64,000 bases of DNA from Orrella marina (GCF_003058465.1 NZ_CP028901.1:3720001-3784000); one strand, 5' to 3'; positions 9,169-19,450 are shown, counted from the stretch's first letter. The notes: a model not told the origin generated them from the letters alone. Translations and numbers: made by a program.

Positions 9169-11067
9169 CTAGCTGACTGCTTCAGTTGTCTCGGCCCGGA
9201 CGAACTGGGCCTGAATCAGAAGAGTGAGCTCATCACATCCCGTAACCTCGATTTCAACGGGTGTCGCTCTGGCCAGCTCGGGCATCGCCGAAACGTTGAG
9301 TACCAGTGGCAGGCCTTCCAGTCGGACCAGATCGTCCCGGATAACCTGTCCTTTGAATGCAAAGTGCTTGTTCTGTCTCATCCAGCGAATGCACCAGTAG
9401 CGCTCCATCTGCTGCTGAAACTCGCTCCAGACAGCGTACTGAGCCTCAAACGCACTGATCAAGGCAAACAGGTCCGCATCCTTGGGTTTGTACGGCGCGA
9501 CCAGTGGGGCGGAAACGCCATGCTGGGCCATGGCGACAAGTTGGCGCTGGTTGACCAGGTCCACGTAGCGGCGCAAGGGTGACGTGCACCATGCGTACTG
9601 TGCCACCCCGATTGCTTCGTGTGCCAGGGCGTGGGTGCTCATCCTGACCCGGCCTGTCTGTTGAGACCGGTAGACCCCTGGGAGGTTGTGGTCTGCAAGC
9701 GACTTTCCCCAGATCTCGTTGGCAAGAATCATGTACTCGGCAACGAGCAGATCAAGCGGGGCGTTGCGCTTGCGGGGCTCAATCCTGACAGGTGAGTCAG
9801 GGTCGTCAGCCGGACCATCGACGTAAAAACTGTAGTCCACCCGGTCATTACGCTGTGGCTTGCCCCGCCTCTGGTCTCTGACCGCGCTCAACGCTTTGGA
9901 AAGCTTCCATAGCGGACGTAACCATGATTCATAAGGAAGATCGGAGTCATTGTTCTCGATTGTCTCGGTCGTGATGACGGCATCGAGCTCGTTGTGGCGT
10001 AAGTTGTTTGTCAATATGACGCGCTCGAGCCGGGTCTGGTACTGGCGGACTTCCCCGGATTCAGGGTGAGCCTGAACGTAGAGCGATAGAGCAGGTACCG
10101 GTTTGCCTGCAAACAGGGAATAGCTGTCGATCACGCCATCGGGTTGCATCGGGATTTTTTCGCCGGGCATGTAGACAGTTGACATACGGTCCCGCGCGAT
10201 CCGGTCAAGTTCGCTGTCGCGAGTGACTCCCAGTGCAGGGACGGCCACGTGAATGCCGACTTCGAGCCAGCCGTCATCGATCTCTCGAACGGACAGGGCA
10301 TCGTCGATTTCTGTGGTGGATATGTCATCAACGGAATAGGCCGTCACGTCTGCCAGTGGCAGGTCGTCGTGCACGAACTCGGACTGCACACTGCCAAACC
10401 CGGTTCCTTTCGGAAAGTTCGCCGCCATAAACCGAGCCCTGTGCAACGCCAGTTCATGCGGCCAGGCACCGCAATCCAGCAGGAGCCGGTCGGGAGTCTT
10501 GCCCGATTCCTCACATGCCAGACTAACTGCTTTCCAGACCTGTCCGTTCTTGTCTGGACGGGTGACCAGCAACAAAGCCTGTTCGGCTACCTCAGCAGGT
10601 AGCTCTCCCTGCAGGAGTTGTTGCGCCCACGCTTGTTGCTGCTCGAGTTGCAGCCGCTTTTTTTCTTGCGCAGCAAGTGCGGCTTTGAGAATTTCCTCGG
10701 GTGCCCGCCGGTAGCGTCCCTTGCCTCGACGATGAAAGTAGACCGGCGCATTGTGCACACCGAACAGCAGAGCAGTGACCTCGGTAGCCACCGGTTCGTG
10801 ACCGTAGTATTCCGCGGCAAGCGTCTGAATTTCGAACTCGTCTTCCGGTGCGACCTCCCAGAGAAATTCCGGGTCGACCTCGCTGGCCATGCTTTGTGCC
10901 TGGTCAAGCAGCTCCTGAGGTTGCGGACTGGCAAAAGTGAGAATGCAGTTAGACCGCTTGATCTTGCTGCGCTTTCCAGAGTCAGACTCGATCTGCAGTG
11001 TGGTGGGGGCCTCTTCGCGAATGAGGGCTGCCTTGAACTGACTGCCTTCCTCGAACAATACAAACAT
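9169..11067 (-). CDS. RNB-domain exoribonuclease (RNase II family)
   Basis: A 632-residue protein of the RNase II/R superfamily, which degrades RNA 3' to 5'. The catalytic acidic cluster of the RNB domain is YSVDDISTTEIDDALS (about residues 239-254). The second acidic position is Glu (TEIDDA) where E. coli RNase II has Asp, a substitution also common in plastid and cyanobacterial relatives. A helical Gln-rich stretch (about 135-155) precedes it. The further RNB segments VEYMILANE and TSPLRRYVDLVNQRQL are present. Tail length and lack of an obvious basic tail separate it from RNase R. It sits in the mpl operon, 4 bp after yqiA. Confidence 0.88.
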   Translation of the reverse strand: MFVLFEEGSQFKAALIREEAPTTLQIESDSGKRSKIKRSNCILTFASPQPQELLDQAQSMASEVDPEFLWEVAPEDEFEIQTLAAEYYGHEPVATEVTALLFGVHNAPVYFHRRGKGRYRRAPEEILKAALAAQEKKRLQLEQQQAWAQQLLQGELPAEVAEQALLLVTRPDKNGQVWKAVSLACEESGKTPDRLLLDCGAWPHELALHRARFMAANFPKGTGFGSVQSEFVHDDLPLADVTAYSVDDISTTEIDDALSVREIDDGWLEVGIHVAVPALGVTRDSELDRIARDRMSTVYMPGEKIPMQPDGVIDSYSLFAGKPVPALSLYVQAHPESGEVRQYQTRLERVILTNNLRHNELDAVITTETIENNDSDLPYESWLRPLWKLSKALSAVRDQRRGKPQRNDRVDYSFYVDGPADDPDSPVRIEPRKRNAPLDLLVAEYMILANEIWGKSLADHNLPGVYRSQQTGRVRMSTHALAHEAIGVAQYAWCTSPLRRYVDLVNQRQLVAMAQHGVSAPLVAPYKPKDADLFALISAFEAQYAVWSEFQQQMERYWCIRWMRQNKHFAFKGQVIRDDLVRLEGLPLVLNVSAMPELARATPVEIEVTGCDELTLLIQAQFVRAETTEAVS

Positions 11068-11071
11068 GGAT

Positions 11072-11680
11072 TTAACTCGGTTGGTTCACGATATCAGGGT
11101 ATGCGAAACTCAGAATATCGGGGATAAGATCGGCGAACACATTGGTCAGGCCGTGGTCACCACCTTGAATAATGGTCTGGCGACTGCCCTGGAAAAATTC
11201 CCGCATCTCGTTCCAGTCAAGCACTTCATCTCCAGTTGCTGCAATGAGAAAGTAGCGATCGGGACGTGTGATCCGGGTGATGGCCATCGCCTCTAGCTCG
11301 TCGACGTAACTCGCGAGAAAGTCCATGGGCTCGCCATTGTGATAATTCTCGTGCTTGCCCACCTGGGTGGCGAGGTCGCGCGGGGCATGTACAGCCGGGT
11401 TGAGCAGCACAGCCCGGCATCCGAGTGTTTCCGCCAGGCATGTTGCGTAAAAGCCGCCTAGCGATGAGCCAACAATGGTGAGCTTCTCCATGCCGGCGTG
11501 ATGCTCCAGACACAGATCCAGTGCCTGCTGATGCGCCAAGTCAAAGGACTGCGCCGGACTGACGGGCAGGGCCGGGCAGCGCCAGAGTGACCGCATGCCA
11601 CGCGCCGTCATGACCGCCTGCATGTGTTGTGCCTTGAACGACTCGGGAGAAGACCGGAATCCGTGAAGGTACAGAATCAT
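11072..11680 (-). CDS. yqiA: YqiA-type alpha/beta-hydrolase (UPF0227 esterase)
   Basis: A 202-residue alpha/beta-hydrolase of the YqiA/YcfP family, shown in E. coli to have esterase activity on acyl-CoA-like substrates. MILYLHGFRSSPESFKA begins the protein, the nucleophile elbow is GSSLGG (about residues 71-76), an AATGDEVLDW segment carries the likely catalytic Asp, and QGGDHGL supplies the His. It starts four bases inside the end of mpl and ends 4 bp before the RNB gene. The physiological substrate is unknown. Confidence 0.9.
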   Translation of the reverse strand: MILYLHGFRSSPESFKAQHMQAVMTARGMRSLWRCPALPVSPAQSFDLAHQQALDLCLEHHAGMEKLTIVGSSLGGFYATCLAETLGCRAVLLNPAVHAPRDLATQVGKHENYHNGEPMDFLASYVDELEAMAITRITRPDRYFLIAATGDEVLDWNEMREFFQGSRQTIIQGGDHGLTNVFADLIPDILSFAYPDIVNQPS

Positions 11681-13059
11681 TCTTGAGCCTTTGAATGGAT
11701 GGATTGAAGCAGGGTGAGCAGTTTCTCATGAATCTGTCCAAAACTGCCATTGCTCATGACGACAATGTGATCACCGGGTTGCGCCGATCGCACGACTGCG
11801 TCGGCGAGTTCGTTCAGCTCATTTTCGACCCGATAGTGGTTACCTAGCGGCGCCAGAACTGCCTGGGCATCCCACTCAAGCTTGTGTTTGCCTGAAGTTT
11901 CAGCGTAACAGAAGACCAGGTTAGCTTCTTTCAGAGACTGCGCCAGCTGCGCAGCCATGGATCCGAGCTTCATCGTGTTCGAACGGGGCTCCAGGACTGC
12001 GATGATGCGCTGCGCACCAACTTTCTGACGCAAACCCGCAAGCGTTGTCTTGATTGCACTAGGGTGGTGCGCAAAATCGTCGTAGACCGTGATATCCCGA
12101 ACCGTTCCTCTGACCTCCATGCGCCGTTTGACTCCTCCGAAGGCATTCAGCGCGTCCAGTGCGGCGTCGGCGTCGATTCCAATATGCGAGGCAGCTGCCA
12201 TGGCAGCCAGGGCGTTCTGTATGTTGTGTTGCCCGGATAGCGACCATCGCAAAATGCCAACCTCCTGATCTCCTAGCCAGATGACCGGTACACCATCACT
12301 GCCATGCTGCGCGTGCCAGCCGTGCGCGATACCTGTCCGGATGACAGGCGTCCAGCAGCCCCGATCCAGTACCCGTTCGAGCGCCTCGTCCTGATTCGGA
12401 ATGACGATCTGTCCCTGTCGGGAAATGGTTCTGACCAAGTGATGAAACTGGGTTTCAATCGCGTTCAGATCCGGAAAAATGTCGGCATGATCGTATTCCA
12501 GATTGTTCAGGATTGCGGTGCGACTACGGTAGTGAACAAACTTTGAACGTTTGTCGAAGAAGGCAGTGTCGTACTCGTCAGCTTCGATCACGAAATGATG
12601 CGAGGATGCGTTGTATTTCGCTGACACGCCGAGATCCGGGGCGACTCCGCCAATCAGAAAGTTGGGTGACAGGCCGCATGACTGGGCAATCCAGGCGAGC
12701 ATGGAACTGGTCGTGGTCTTGCCGTGCGTCCCAGCGACTGCGAGTACGTGTTGCCGGCTCAGAATGTGTTCGCCCAGCCATTGCGGTCCCGACACATATG
12801 GCAGATTCTGGTCGAGAATTGTTTCCATCAAAGGATTGCCACGGGTGACCACGTTACCGATCACGAAAAGATCTGGCTTCAGGCTAATCTGGTCGGGGCT
12901 GAAGCCTTCAACTAGCTCAATCCCCTGTTCGGCCAGCTGTGTGCTCATCGGCGGGTAGACGCCTTGATCGCAACCTGTTACACGATGGCCAGCCGAGCGT
13001 GCAACCAGTGCCAGCCCACCCATGAATGTTCCGCAAATACCCAAGATATGAAGGTGCAT
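11677..13059 (-). CDS. mpl: UDP-N-acetylmuramate:L-Ala-gamma-D-Glu-meso-DAP ligase
   Basis: A 460-residue Mur ligase of murein recycling that attaches the recovered tripeptide to UDP-MurNAc. It opens with HILGICGTFMGGLALVARSAGH, the Mpl form of the first Rossmann motif, followed by the ATP loop AVAGTHGKTTTSSML (about residues 99-113) and ADEYDTAFFDKRSKF. The ATG at 13059 was chosen over one 36 bases upstream because AAGGAG lies seven bases before it and the family begins with MHxHILG. It heads the leftward seven-gene operon and diverges from the TlpA-like gene. AnmK at 50 kb acts in the same recycling pathway. Confidence 0.95.
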   Translation of the reverse strand: MHLHILGICGTFMGGLALVARSAGHRVTGCDQGVYPPMSTQLAEQGIELVEGFSPDQISLKPDLFVIGNVVTRGNPLMETILDQNLPYVSGPQWLGEHILSRQHVLAVAGTHGKTTTSSMLAWIAQSCGLSPNFLIGGVAPDLGVSAKYNASSHHFVIEADEYDTAFFDKRSKFVHYRSRTAILNNLEYDHADIFPDLNAIETQFHHLVRTISRQGQIVIPNQDEALERVLDRGCWTPVIRTGIAHGWHAQHGSDGVPVIWLGDQEVGILRWSLSGQHNIQNALAAMAAASHIGIDADAALDALNAFGGVKRRMEVRGTVRDITVYDDFAHHPSAIKTTLAGLRQKVGAQRIIAVLEPRSNTMKLGSMAAQLAQSLKEANLVFCYAETSGKHKLEWDAQAVLAPLGNHYRVENELNELADAVVRSAQPGDHIVVMSNGSFGQIHEKLLTLLQSIHSKAQE

Positions 13060-13132
13060 CTGAAATCTCCTTGTGGGCATTTTAGATGCCTGCAAACATT
13101 CGCATGAGGTAAAGCGGCGCTATGATTGAATC

Positions 13133-13687
13133 ATGAAACGAAGAACGCTTATTGTCGGAGCGGCCGGACTGGCTGCGTTAGGTGCAACTGGCTGGTTTGC
13201 ATTCAAGGAAAGTGCACGCAAGGCGCCGCAGGCGAACCGGGAGGCAAGGCGGACACCGGTCGAGCCTGATCCAGCTGTATTTTTCAAGGCAGCCTTCGAT
13301 GAACTGAACGGTGATGTCGTCCAGATGGAGTCCCTTCGCGGTCAACCTCTTGTGATCAATTTCTGGGCGACATGGTGTCCGCCCTGTGTCAAGGAAATGC
13401 CGGAGCTTGACCGGATTTCGGAGGAGATGCCAAATGCCAGGGTTATCGGAGTGGCCATCGACAGCCGGGACAACGTGGTCAAGTTTCTGGACAAGGTGCC
13501 TGTGAAATTCCCGATTTATATAGCCGGCCATGCAGGCATTGAGGTGACCCGAGGCCTTGGGAACAACGTGATGGCCTTGCCCTTTACCATCCTCATCAAC
13601 GACCGTGGAGAGCTTGTTTCGAAGGTCCTGGGGGAGGTGGATCCAGCGTCTTTGCGTACAGATATCTCTCGAATGTTAGCCGGGTGA
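13133..13687 (+). CDS. TlpA/ResA-like thioredoxin-fold protein
   Basis: A 184-residue membrane-anchored thiol-disulfide protein. An N-terminal anchor or uncleaved signal (residues 5-23: LIVGAAGLAALGATGWFAF) exports the thioredoxin domain to the periplasm. The redox motif is W81-C82-P83-P84-C85 within NFWATWCPPCVKEMPEL, and a cis-Pro-like MALPFTILI lies near residue 145. Such proteins usually reduce apocytochrome c or other exported thiols; the specific partner cannot be read here. It diverges from mpl with 73 bp between them and is followed by aroQ. Confidence 0.88.
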   Translation: MKRRTLIVGAAGLAALGATGWFAFKESARKAPQANREARRTPVEPDPAVFFKAAFDELNGDVVQMESLRGQPLVINFWATWCPPCVKEMPELDRISEEMPNARVIGVAIDSRDNVVKFLDKVPVKFPIYIAGHAGIEVTRGLGNNVMALPFTILINDRGELVSKVLGEVDPASLRTDISRMLAG

Positions 13688-13753
13688 GTCGGAAATATGT
13701 AAAATTGACGGCAATTAGCAAGGAGTTGCGAATTTTTACGGTTGAATGCCACC

Positions 13754-14197
13754 ATGCCCCATCAGATTCTGGTTATCCACGGACCCAATCTCAATATGCT
13801 CGGGACCCGGGAGCCGGAGATTTACGGAAGTTTGACACTGGATCAGATCAACCAGTCTCTGGTGGATTGTGCACGTCAGGAGCAAGCGATTCTGTCCACC
13901 TTTCAGAGCAACAGTGAGGGTGAGCTGGTTACGCGCATTCAGCAGGCTCGAACTGACGGAACCACTTGGCTGATCGTCAACGCGGCCGCCTACACCCACA
14001 CCAGCGTGGCAATAAGAGACGCGCTGGCAGCTGTTGCAAAGCCATTTGTCGAGGTTCATCTTTCGAACGTTCATCAGCGAGAGGACTTTCGTCATCATTC
14101 TTATCTCAGCGATGTGGCCAAAGGCGTCATCGTCGGGCTGGGAGCATGGGGCTACGAAGCAGCTCTTCGCTACATACTGCAGCAACCAGTCTCTTGA
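13754..14197 (+). CDS. aroQ: type II 3-dehydroquinate dehydratase
   Basis: A 147-residue dodecameric-type dehydroquinase converting 3-dehydroquinate to 3-dehydroshikimate. The signature [17 protein letters not shown] carries catalytic R19 and Y24; NAAAYTHTS and [11 protein letters not shown] complete the active site. The ATG at 13754 gives the standard beginning. A TTG four codons earlier (13742) is nearer to an AAGGAG at 13720-13725 and remains an alternative. It precedes accB by 77 bp, an order frequent in proteobacteria. Confidence 0.95.
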   Translation: MPHQILVIHGPNLNMLGTREPEIYGSLTLDQINQSLVDCARQEQAILSTFQSNSEGELVTRIQQARTDGTTWLIVNAAAYTHTSVAIRDALAAVAKPFVEVHLSNVHQREDFRHHSYLSDVAKGVIVGLGAWGYEAALRYILQQPVS

Positions 14198-14274
14198 CTG
14201 GGTTAATTGAATTCAAACTGTTGGCATCTGCTACAGATTGATTTTTTCTGATCCCCTTACGGAAAACAAACAAC

Positions 14275-14718
14275 ATGGATCTGCGCAAACTTAAAACGCT
14301 TATTGATCTGGTCGCCGAGTCTGGAATTGCCGAGCTCGAAATCACGGAAGGCGAGGACAAGGTACGCATTGTCAAGTTTTCTCAGCCAGCGCAGGCTGTG
14401 AGCGCACCGCAAGCACCCGTGACAGTCGCGGTGCCGTCAGGTGCACCTGTGGCTGAAGTGCCACCCGCACCCACGCACAAGGAAGGTGATGTGGTCAAGG
14501 CGCCCATGGTGGGAACCTTCTATCGTGCACCAAGTCCTGGTGCCCAGCCCTTTGTCGAAGTGGGCCAGAGTGTCAAAGAGGGCCAGCCTCTGTGCATCAT
14601 TGAAGCGATGAAGCTGCTCAATGAAATCGAAGCCGACAAGGCGGGTGTCATCAAGGAAATTCTGGTTGAGAACGGTGAGCCAGTCGAGTACGGTCAACCC
14701 CTGTTCATCATTGCCTGA
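14275..14718 (+). CDS. accB: biotin carboxyl carrier protein of acetyl-CoA carboxylase
   Basis: A 147-residue carrier whose biotinylated lysine shuttles CO2 between biotin carboxylase and carboxyltransferase. An N-terminal helical domain ([23 protein letters not shown]) is joined by an Ala/Pro/Val-rich linker (about residues 40-68) to the C-terminal biotinyl domain. The biotin site is [10 protein letters not shown] with K113, and the protruding-thumb segment [12 protein letters not shown] is present. It sits 2 bp before accC, forming the usual accBC operon. Confidence 0.97.
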   Translation: MDLRKLKTLIDLVAESGIAELEITEGEDKVRIVKFSQPAQAVSAPQAPVTVAVPSGAPVAEVPPAPTHKEGDVVKAPMVGTFYRAPSPGAQPFVEVGQSVKEGQPLCIIEAMKLLNEIEADKAGVIKEILVENGEPVEYGQPLFIIA

Positions 14719-14720
14719 TC

Positions 14721-16067
14721 ATGTTTGAAAAACTTCTCATTGCCAACCGCGGCGAGATCGCCCTGCGCATTCAGCGTGCCTGCAGGGAACTGGGGATCAA
14801 GACGGTTGTTGTTCACTCAGAGGCTGATCGCGACGCAAAGTACGTGCGACTGGCCGACGAATCAGTCTGCATTGGGCCAGCTCCCTCCAAGGAAAGCTAT
14901 CTGAATATGCCGGCGATCATTTCGGCCGCGGAAGTCACCGATGCCGAAGCGATTCACCCTGGTTATGGCTTTTTGTCCGAGAATGCGGACTTTGCCGAGC
15001 GAGTTGAAAAAAGCGGATTTGTTTTTGTTGGTCCCAAGCCAGAGTCGATCCGGCTGATGGGAGACAAGGTCAGTGCCAAGCGGTCGATGATCGAGGCTGG
15101 TGTGCCGGTTGTGCCGGGATCGGAAGGCGCTTTGCCGGAAGACCCTCAGGAAGTCCTTGCGATTGCTCGCAAAGTGGGCTATCCGGTCATCATCAAAGCG
15201 GCAGGCGGTGGCGGTGGGCGTGGCATGCGTGTTGTGCACACCGAGGCGGCGCTTCTAAGCGCGGTCACCATGACCCGAACCGAAGCTGGCGCAGCATTCA
15301 ACAATCCGGAAGTCTATCTGGAGAAATTCCTGGAGAATCCTCGCCACGTCGAGATTCAGGTCCTGGCAGATGGCGGCCGTCGTGCCGTATGGCTTGGTGA
15401 GCGTGACTGCTCGATGCAGAGACGTCACCAGAAAGTGATCGAAGAGGCGCCAGCACCCGGTATCCCCCGACGACTGATCGAGCGAATTGGTGAGCGGTGT
15501 GCCGAAGCGTGCCGCAAGATTGGCTACCGCGGGGCTGGCACATTCGAGTTCCTGTTCGAGAATGACGAGTTCTATTTCATCGAGATGAACACCCGGATTC
15601 AGGTCGAGCACCCGGTAACCGAGCTGATTACCGGAATTGATCTGGTTCAACAGCAGATCCGGATTGCCGCGGGGGAGCCTTTCGAGTTGCGCCAGCGCGA
15701 TATCCAGTTCCGCGGTCATGCTCTGGAGTGTCGTATCAACGCGGAAGATCCGTTCAAATTCGTTCCCAGTCCGGGTCGAATCACGAACTGGCACACTCCT
15801 GGGGGGCCAGGTGTGCGAATCGACTCGCACGCATTTAATGGCTACTTTGTGCCTCCTTACTACGACTCAATGATTGCCAAGGTTATCACCTACGGTGATA
15901 CCCGTGAGCAGGCACTGGCTCGTATGCGTACGGCGCTTTCCGAGATGGTGGTTGAAGGGATCAATACCAATATCGCCTTGCATCGCGAGTTGCTGGTTGA
16001 CGCTCGCTTCATCGAGGGAGGAACAAGCATTCACTACCTCGAGCACAAACTGGATGAGCGTCCCTGA
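14721..16067 (+). CDS. accC: biotin carboxylase subunit of acetyl-CoA carboxylase
   Basis: A 448-residue ATP-grasp enzyme that carboxylates biotin on AccB using bicarbonate and ATP. It starts [20 protein letters not shown], contains [15 protein letters not shown] near residue 75, the glycine-rich ATP loop [13 protein letters not shown] (about 159-171), [12 protein letters not shown] near 230 and the catalytic [14 protein letters not shown] near 288. Length and motifs are normal. It is followed after 69 bp by prmA, a conserved neighbour in betaproteobacteria. Confidence 0.97.
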   Translation: MFEKLLIANRGEIALRIQRACRELGIKTVVVHSEADRDAKYVRLADESVCIGPAPSKESYLNMPAIISAAEVTDAEAIHPGYGFLSENADFAERVEKSGFVFVGPKPESIRLMGDKVSAKRSMIEAGVPVVPGSEGALPEDPQEVLAIARKVGYPVIIKAAGGGGGRGMRVVHTEAALLSAVTMTRTEAGAAFNNPEVYLEKFLENPRHVEIQVLADGGRRAVWLGERDCSMQRRHQKVIEEAPAPGIPRRLIERIGERCAEACRKIGYRGAGTFEFLFENDEFYFIEMNTRIQVEHPVTELITGIDLVQQQIRIAAGEPFELRQRDIQFRGHALECRINAEDPFKFVPSPGRITNWHTPGGPGVRIDSHAFNGYFVPPYYDSMIAKVITYGDTREQALARMRTALSEMVVEGINTNIALHRELLVDARFIEGGTSIHYLEHKLDERP

Positions 16068-16136
16068 TCATGGCGACCACTTCAGCCAGGCACGTTCGGA
16101 ACACCCCCCCTCGGTCGAACTTGTCGGAGGGTTTCC

Positions 16137-17042
16137 ATGCGTGAGCTGATTCTCTACTGCAGCGGCCAGCTGGCAGATGATCTGACAGATGCACTGATTG
16201 AGGCCGGGGCCTTGAGCGCCAGTGTGGAAGACGCTGATCTGGATACGCCAGACGAGAAGCCCCAGTTTGGTGAGCCTGGCAGTGACGCGACACCGCAAGG
16301 GTGGGATCGCAGTCGCCTGCTGGTCTTGTTGCCAGACGGCCTTGATCCGCATCAGCTTGTGGAGCAAGTTCAGGCAGAGTTTGGCATTTCGATCGGTGAT
16401 TGGGACGTTCGGGAGGTACCAGATCAGGACTGGGTCAGATTGACTCAATCCCAGTTTGGACCGATCGAAGTCAGCGACCGGATTCTGATCGTGCCGACCT
16501 GGCATAGTGCCGACGTCGATCCCATGGATGAGCGAGTCAAAATTGAGCTCGATCCGGGCCTTGCCTTTGGTACAGGCAGTCACCCGACGACTCACTTGTG
16601 TCTGCGCTGGTTGTCGGACTGCCTTCCTGATGGAGTGAGTGTTCTTGACTACGGGTGCGGGTCTGGCATTCTGGCCATTGCGGCCAGACTGGTTGGCGCC
16701 AGGGATGTGTGGGCAATCGATATCGATGAGCAGGCAGTTGATGCCACGCGTCTGAATGCCAGTGCGAACGCAGTGGTGTTGCAGGCAGGCTTGCCGAAGG
16801 ATTTGCCGTCGGGTGAGTTCGACGTGGTGGTTGCCAATATTCTTTCCAATCCCCTCAAAGTGCTCGCTCCCATGTTGTCAAAACGTGTCAGGCCGGGAGG
16901 GCATCTGGTCTTGTCTGGCATTCTTGAGCGTCAGGCTGAGGAAGTGGCTCGATTTTACGAGCCATGGATTCCCATGCAAGTCTGGCAAGCGCAAGATGGA
17001 TGGGTCTGCCTTGTGGGTGAGCGACCCGAGGAGGCTGTGTAA
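16137..17042 (+). CDS. prmA: ribosomal protein L11 methyltransferase
   Basis: A 301-residue SAM-dependent enzyme that trimethylates L11 on lysines and its N-terminus. An N-terminal substrate-recognition domain with a slightly extended acidic segment (about residues 25-55) leads into DPGLAFGTGSHPTT (about 142-155), the SAM motif VLDYGCGSGILAIAA (about 168-182), and the VVANILSNPL catalytic-loop motif. Its stop codon overlaps the next start by one base (TAATG), coupling it to the zinc-ribbon gene. Confidence 0.95.
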   Translation: MRELILYCSGQLADDLTDALIEAGALSASVEDADLDTPDEKPQFGEPGSDATPQGWDRSRLLVLLPDGLDPHQLVEQVQAEFGISIGDWDVREVPDQDWVRLTQSQFGPIEVSDRILIVPTWHSADVDPMDERVKIELDPGLAFGTGSHPTTHLCLRWLSDCLPDGVSVLDYGCGSGILAIAARLVGARDVWAIDIDEQAVDATRLNASANAVVLQAGLPKDLPSGEFDVVVANILSNPLKVLAPMLSKRVRPGGHLVLSGILERQAEEVARFYEPWIPMQVWQAQDGWVCLVGERPEEAV

Positions 17043-18433
17043 TGAGTCTGATCACTCGTTGCCCGAAGTGTCAGAGTGGTTTCGAGGTAACCGCGGATCA
17101 GTTAAGACTCCACGATGGATTGGTTCGTTGTGGTCAGTGTTCCCATGTATTTGATGGATTCAAGTGTCTGCAGGCTGAACTGCCGACGCTGACTCGCAAA
17201 ATCGATCAAGAAGGGATTTCATCCACACAGGGTGATCTCTCACGCAGCCCGGTTGCTGCTGACACGACGGGCCGGCAAGCAGCGACCCCACCCGCTTTCA
17301 CGCAAGCGTCCTCGGGCGCCCACCAGTCAGGCGAGGCATCCAGGCCTGGCTCACCTCCCGCTACTGTTTCGAATTCGCAAGCGAGTATCAAACCGGCCTT
17401 CCCGGGGCATGACACGGGTAGAGCACCAGGCGGACAGCCCGATGCCTCTGCGACCGAACCGTCTTCCCCTACAAGCGTCTCCTCGTCTGCGTCTTCCTCT
17501 ACATCTTCATCAATTGCATCGTCTTTTTCTTCCTCTCGGTCAGCACGAGCGTCAGAGCCTTCTCTGTCGCTGGACGGTCATGAAAAGCAGCAGCACGATG
17601 AAGAAGACTCACCGCTCGTGCGGAGAATCAGTGCCTGGACGGATCCGCCGACTGACCGGTCCCTCTATCCCTCCGTCAATAGCTCAAAGCCTGGACAAGA
17701 CAAGCCCATGTCCGCACACAGTTCGGTTCGTGAGCCCCATGTGCGGGTCAGGCCAGCAGTGCCTTTGAGAGACAGTCGAGAACCTGTACTGTCCAGATTG
17801 AATTCTGCAGAGTTGGCGGCTGATGACACAACCGCAGTCGAGTCCAGGCCCTTGCGTGTGATGGGGGAAGCCCGGCTCAGAGGTGAGGATCCTGCAAGTG
17901 CTGGTCGGCGTGAGCCCGAGTTTCTTGAGGATGACGTGTCTTCAACGGGCGCGACCACTCTGTGGTGGCTTGTCGCTCTGGTTCTCGGCGTCTTGTTGCT
18001 GGGGCAGTTTGCCTTGTATTTCAGGAATGACCTCGCGACGACAATGCCTGCAACAAGAGGGGTGCTGGAGCAAATCTGCAAGCCGCTGGGATGTGAGGTC
18101 GGTTACGTGAGACATATTGATCGGATCGTCATCATTGGTTCATCGCTGCAGCAGGTAGAGAGCAAAGACGGGCAGGAAGGTAGTCCCTATCTGCTCAAGC
18201 TGACGCTGCAGAATCGCAACGACTATCCCCAGCCTTGGCCTTCCTTGTTACTGTCGCTCAGTGATGCATCTGGAACGATTATTTCCAGGCGGGTGATGAC
18301 TCCCCAGCAATACTTGCCCGTATCCCTTGAAAATGCGCCGTTTGGTGCTCGCCAGGAAGTAGCGTTAGAAGTTCCTCTTTTCACTCAGGGGCTCTCAGTC
18401 AGTGGGTTTGAATTACAGCGATTCTTTCCCTGA
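17042..18433 (+). CDS. zinc-ribbon, DUF3426-domain membrane protein
   Basis: A 463-residue protein of three parts. The N-terminus is an MJ0042-type zinc ribbon with C7-x2-C10 and C30-x2-C33 (TRCPKCQSGF and VRCGQC). Residues about 60-300 are low-complexity, rich in Ser, Pro and charged residues, including a Ser run at about 140-170. One transmembrane helix (about 305-327, LWWLVALVLGVLLLGQFALYF) is followed by a periplasmic DUF3426 domain containing CKPLGCEV. The topology puts the ribbon in the cytoplasm. Its role is unknown; the family is typical of betaproteobacteria and regularly follows prmA. Confidence 0.85.
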   Translation: MSLITRCPKCQSGFEVTADQLRLHDGLVRCGQCSHVFDGFKCLQAELPTLTRKIDQEGISSTQGDLSRSPVAADTTGRQAATPPAFTQASSGAHQSGEASRPGSPPATVSNSQASIKPAFPGHDTGRAPGGQPDASATEPSSPTSVSSSASSSTSSSIASSFSSSRSARASEPSLSLDGHEKQQHDEEDSPLVRRISAWTDPPTDRSLYPSVNSSKPGQDKPMSAHSSVREPHVRVRPAVPLRDSREPVLSRLNSAELAADDTTAVESRPLRVMGEARLRGEDPASAGRREPEFLEDDVSSTGATTLWWLVALVLGVLLLGQFALYFRNDLATTMPATRGVLEQICKPLGCEVGYVRHIDRIVIIGSSLQQVESKDGQEGSPYLLKLTLQNRNDYPQPWPSLLLSLSDASGTIISRRVMTPQQYLPVSLENAPFGARQEVALEVPLFTQGLSVSGFELQRFFP

Positions 18434-18470
18434 GTGAGCCGATCGACCTTTTACAACCTCAGGTGCACGC

Positions 18471-19412
18471 GTGATATCAAAGGCAGTTTTGATTTGTGGT
18501 TCAGTCGCATTCGATACGATTGCGGTGTTCGATGGACGTTTTAAAGAACATATTCTTGCTGACCGTATCCATGCGCTTAGCGTCTCGTTTCTCGTTCCTT
18601 CCATGCGAAAGGAGTACGGGGGTTGCGCTGGCAACATTGCATACAACCTCAAGCGTCTCGGAGGAAATCCTCTACCTGTCGCGACCATTGGTGAGGATGC
18701 AGGGGACTATCTCGCCCGGTTGTATGCGCTGGGAGTGGAAACAAGACGAATGCTGGTTGTCCCTGATATGTTGACCGCCCAATGTTTCATTACGACAGAT
18801 CTGGACGACAATCAGATCAGTGCATTCCACCCGGGCGCGATGGAGCACTCTGCAAAGAATGACGTGTCGGATGAGGATGCAGCCTGGGCGATTGTGGCGC
18901 CAGACTCCAAAGTGGGCATGCTCACGCATGTAGACCGTTTGAGTAAAGCGGGTGTGCCGACGATATTTGATCTTGGTCAGGCTATGCCACTCTTTGATGG
19001 GGACGAGTTGCTGGACGTCATTGGCAAGGTGCAGGCGCTGGCACTGAATGACTATGAGGCCAGTGTTGTTGAGCAACGGACGGGCAAGTCGATTGAACAG
19101 ATTGCGGTTGATCTCGAGGCTGTAGTTGTTACCCGTGGAGCACAAGGTGCGACACTCTATTCAGATGGAAAAGTGACAGAAATCGCACCGGTTCTGGCCG
19201 AGCAGGTTGTCGATCCGACCGGGTGTGGTGATGCACATCGCGCCGGACTGTTGTATGGTCTGACCCAGGGGTGGAACTGGGAGCGTGCCTGCATGCTCGG
19301 GAATGTGATGGGGTCGATCAAGATTGCCTCCAGAGGGCCACAAAATCATGAGGTTGAGCCAGAGGTTGTGGATCAGCGCATGCGCGCGGTCTATGGGATT
19401 GGTCTTAAATAG
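18471..19412 (+). CDS. PfkB-family carbohydrate/nucleoside kinase
   Basis: A 313-residue ribokinase-fold kinase. It begins ICGSVAFDTIAVFDG, has the substrate-side GGCAGNIAYNLKRLGG (about residues 50-65), and ends with the anion-hole and catalytic motif DPTGCGDAHRAGLLYG (about 252-267), where Asp is the base. The usual GAGD reads GCGD and the following Phe is His, so it belongs to a distinct subgroup often annotated as adenosine or sugar kinase; I cannot assign the substrate. The start is GTG at 18471. It is followed after 38 bp by the lipoprotein gene. Confidence 0.83.
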   Translation: MISKAVLICGSVAFDTIAVFDGRFKEHILADRIHALSVSFLVPSMRKEYGGCAGNIAYNLKRLGGNPLPVATIGEDAGDYLARLYALGVETRRMLVVPDMLTAQCFITTDLDDNQISAFHPGAMEHSAKNDVSDEDAAWAIVAPDSKVGMLTHVDRLSKAGVPTIFDLGQAMPLFDGDELLDVIGKVQALALNDYEASVVEQRTGKSIEQIAVDLEAVVVTRGAQGATLYSDGKVTEIAPVLAEQVVDPTGCGDAHRAGLLYGLTQGWNWERACMLGNVMGSIKIASRGPQNHEVEPEVVDQRMRAVYGIGLK

Positions 19413-19450
19413 AGTATTCTCACACTCAGAGGTCGTAGATAGGAGAAATC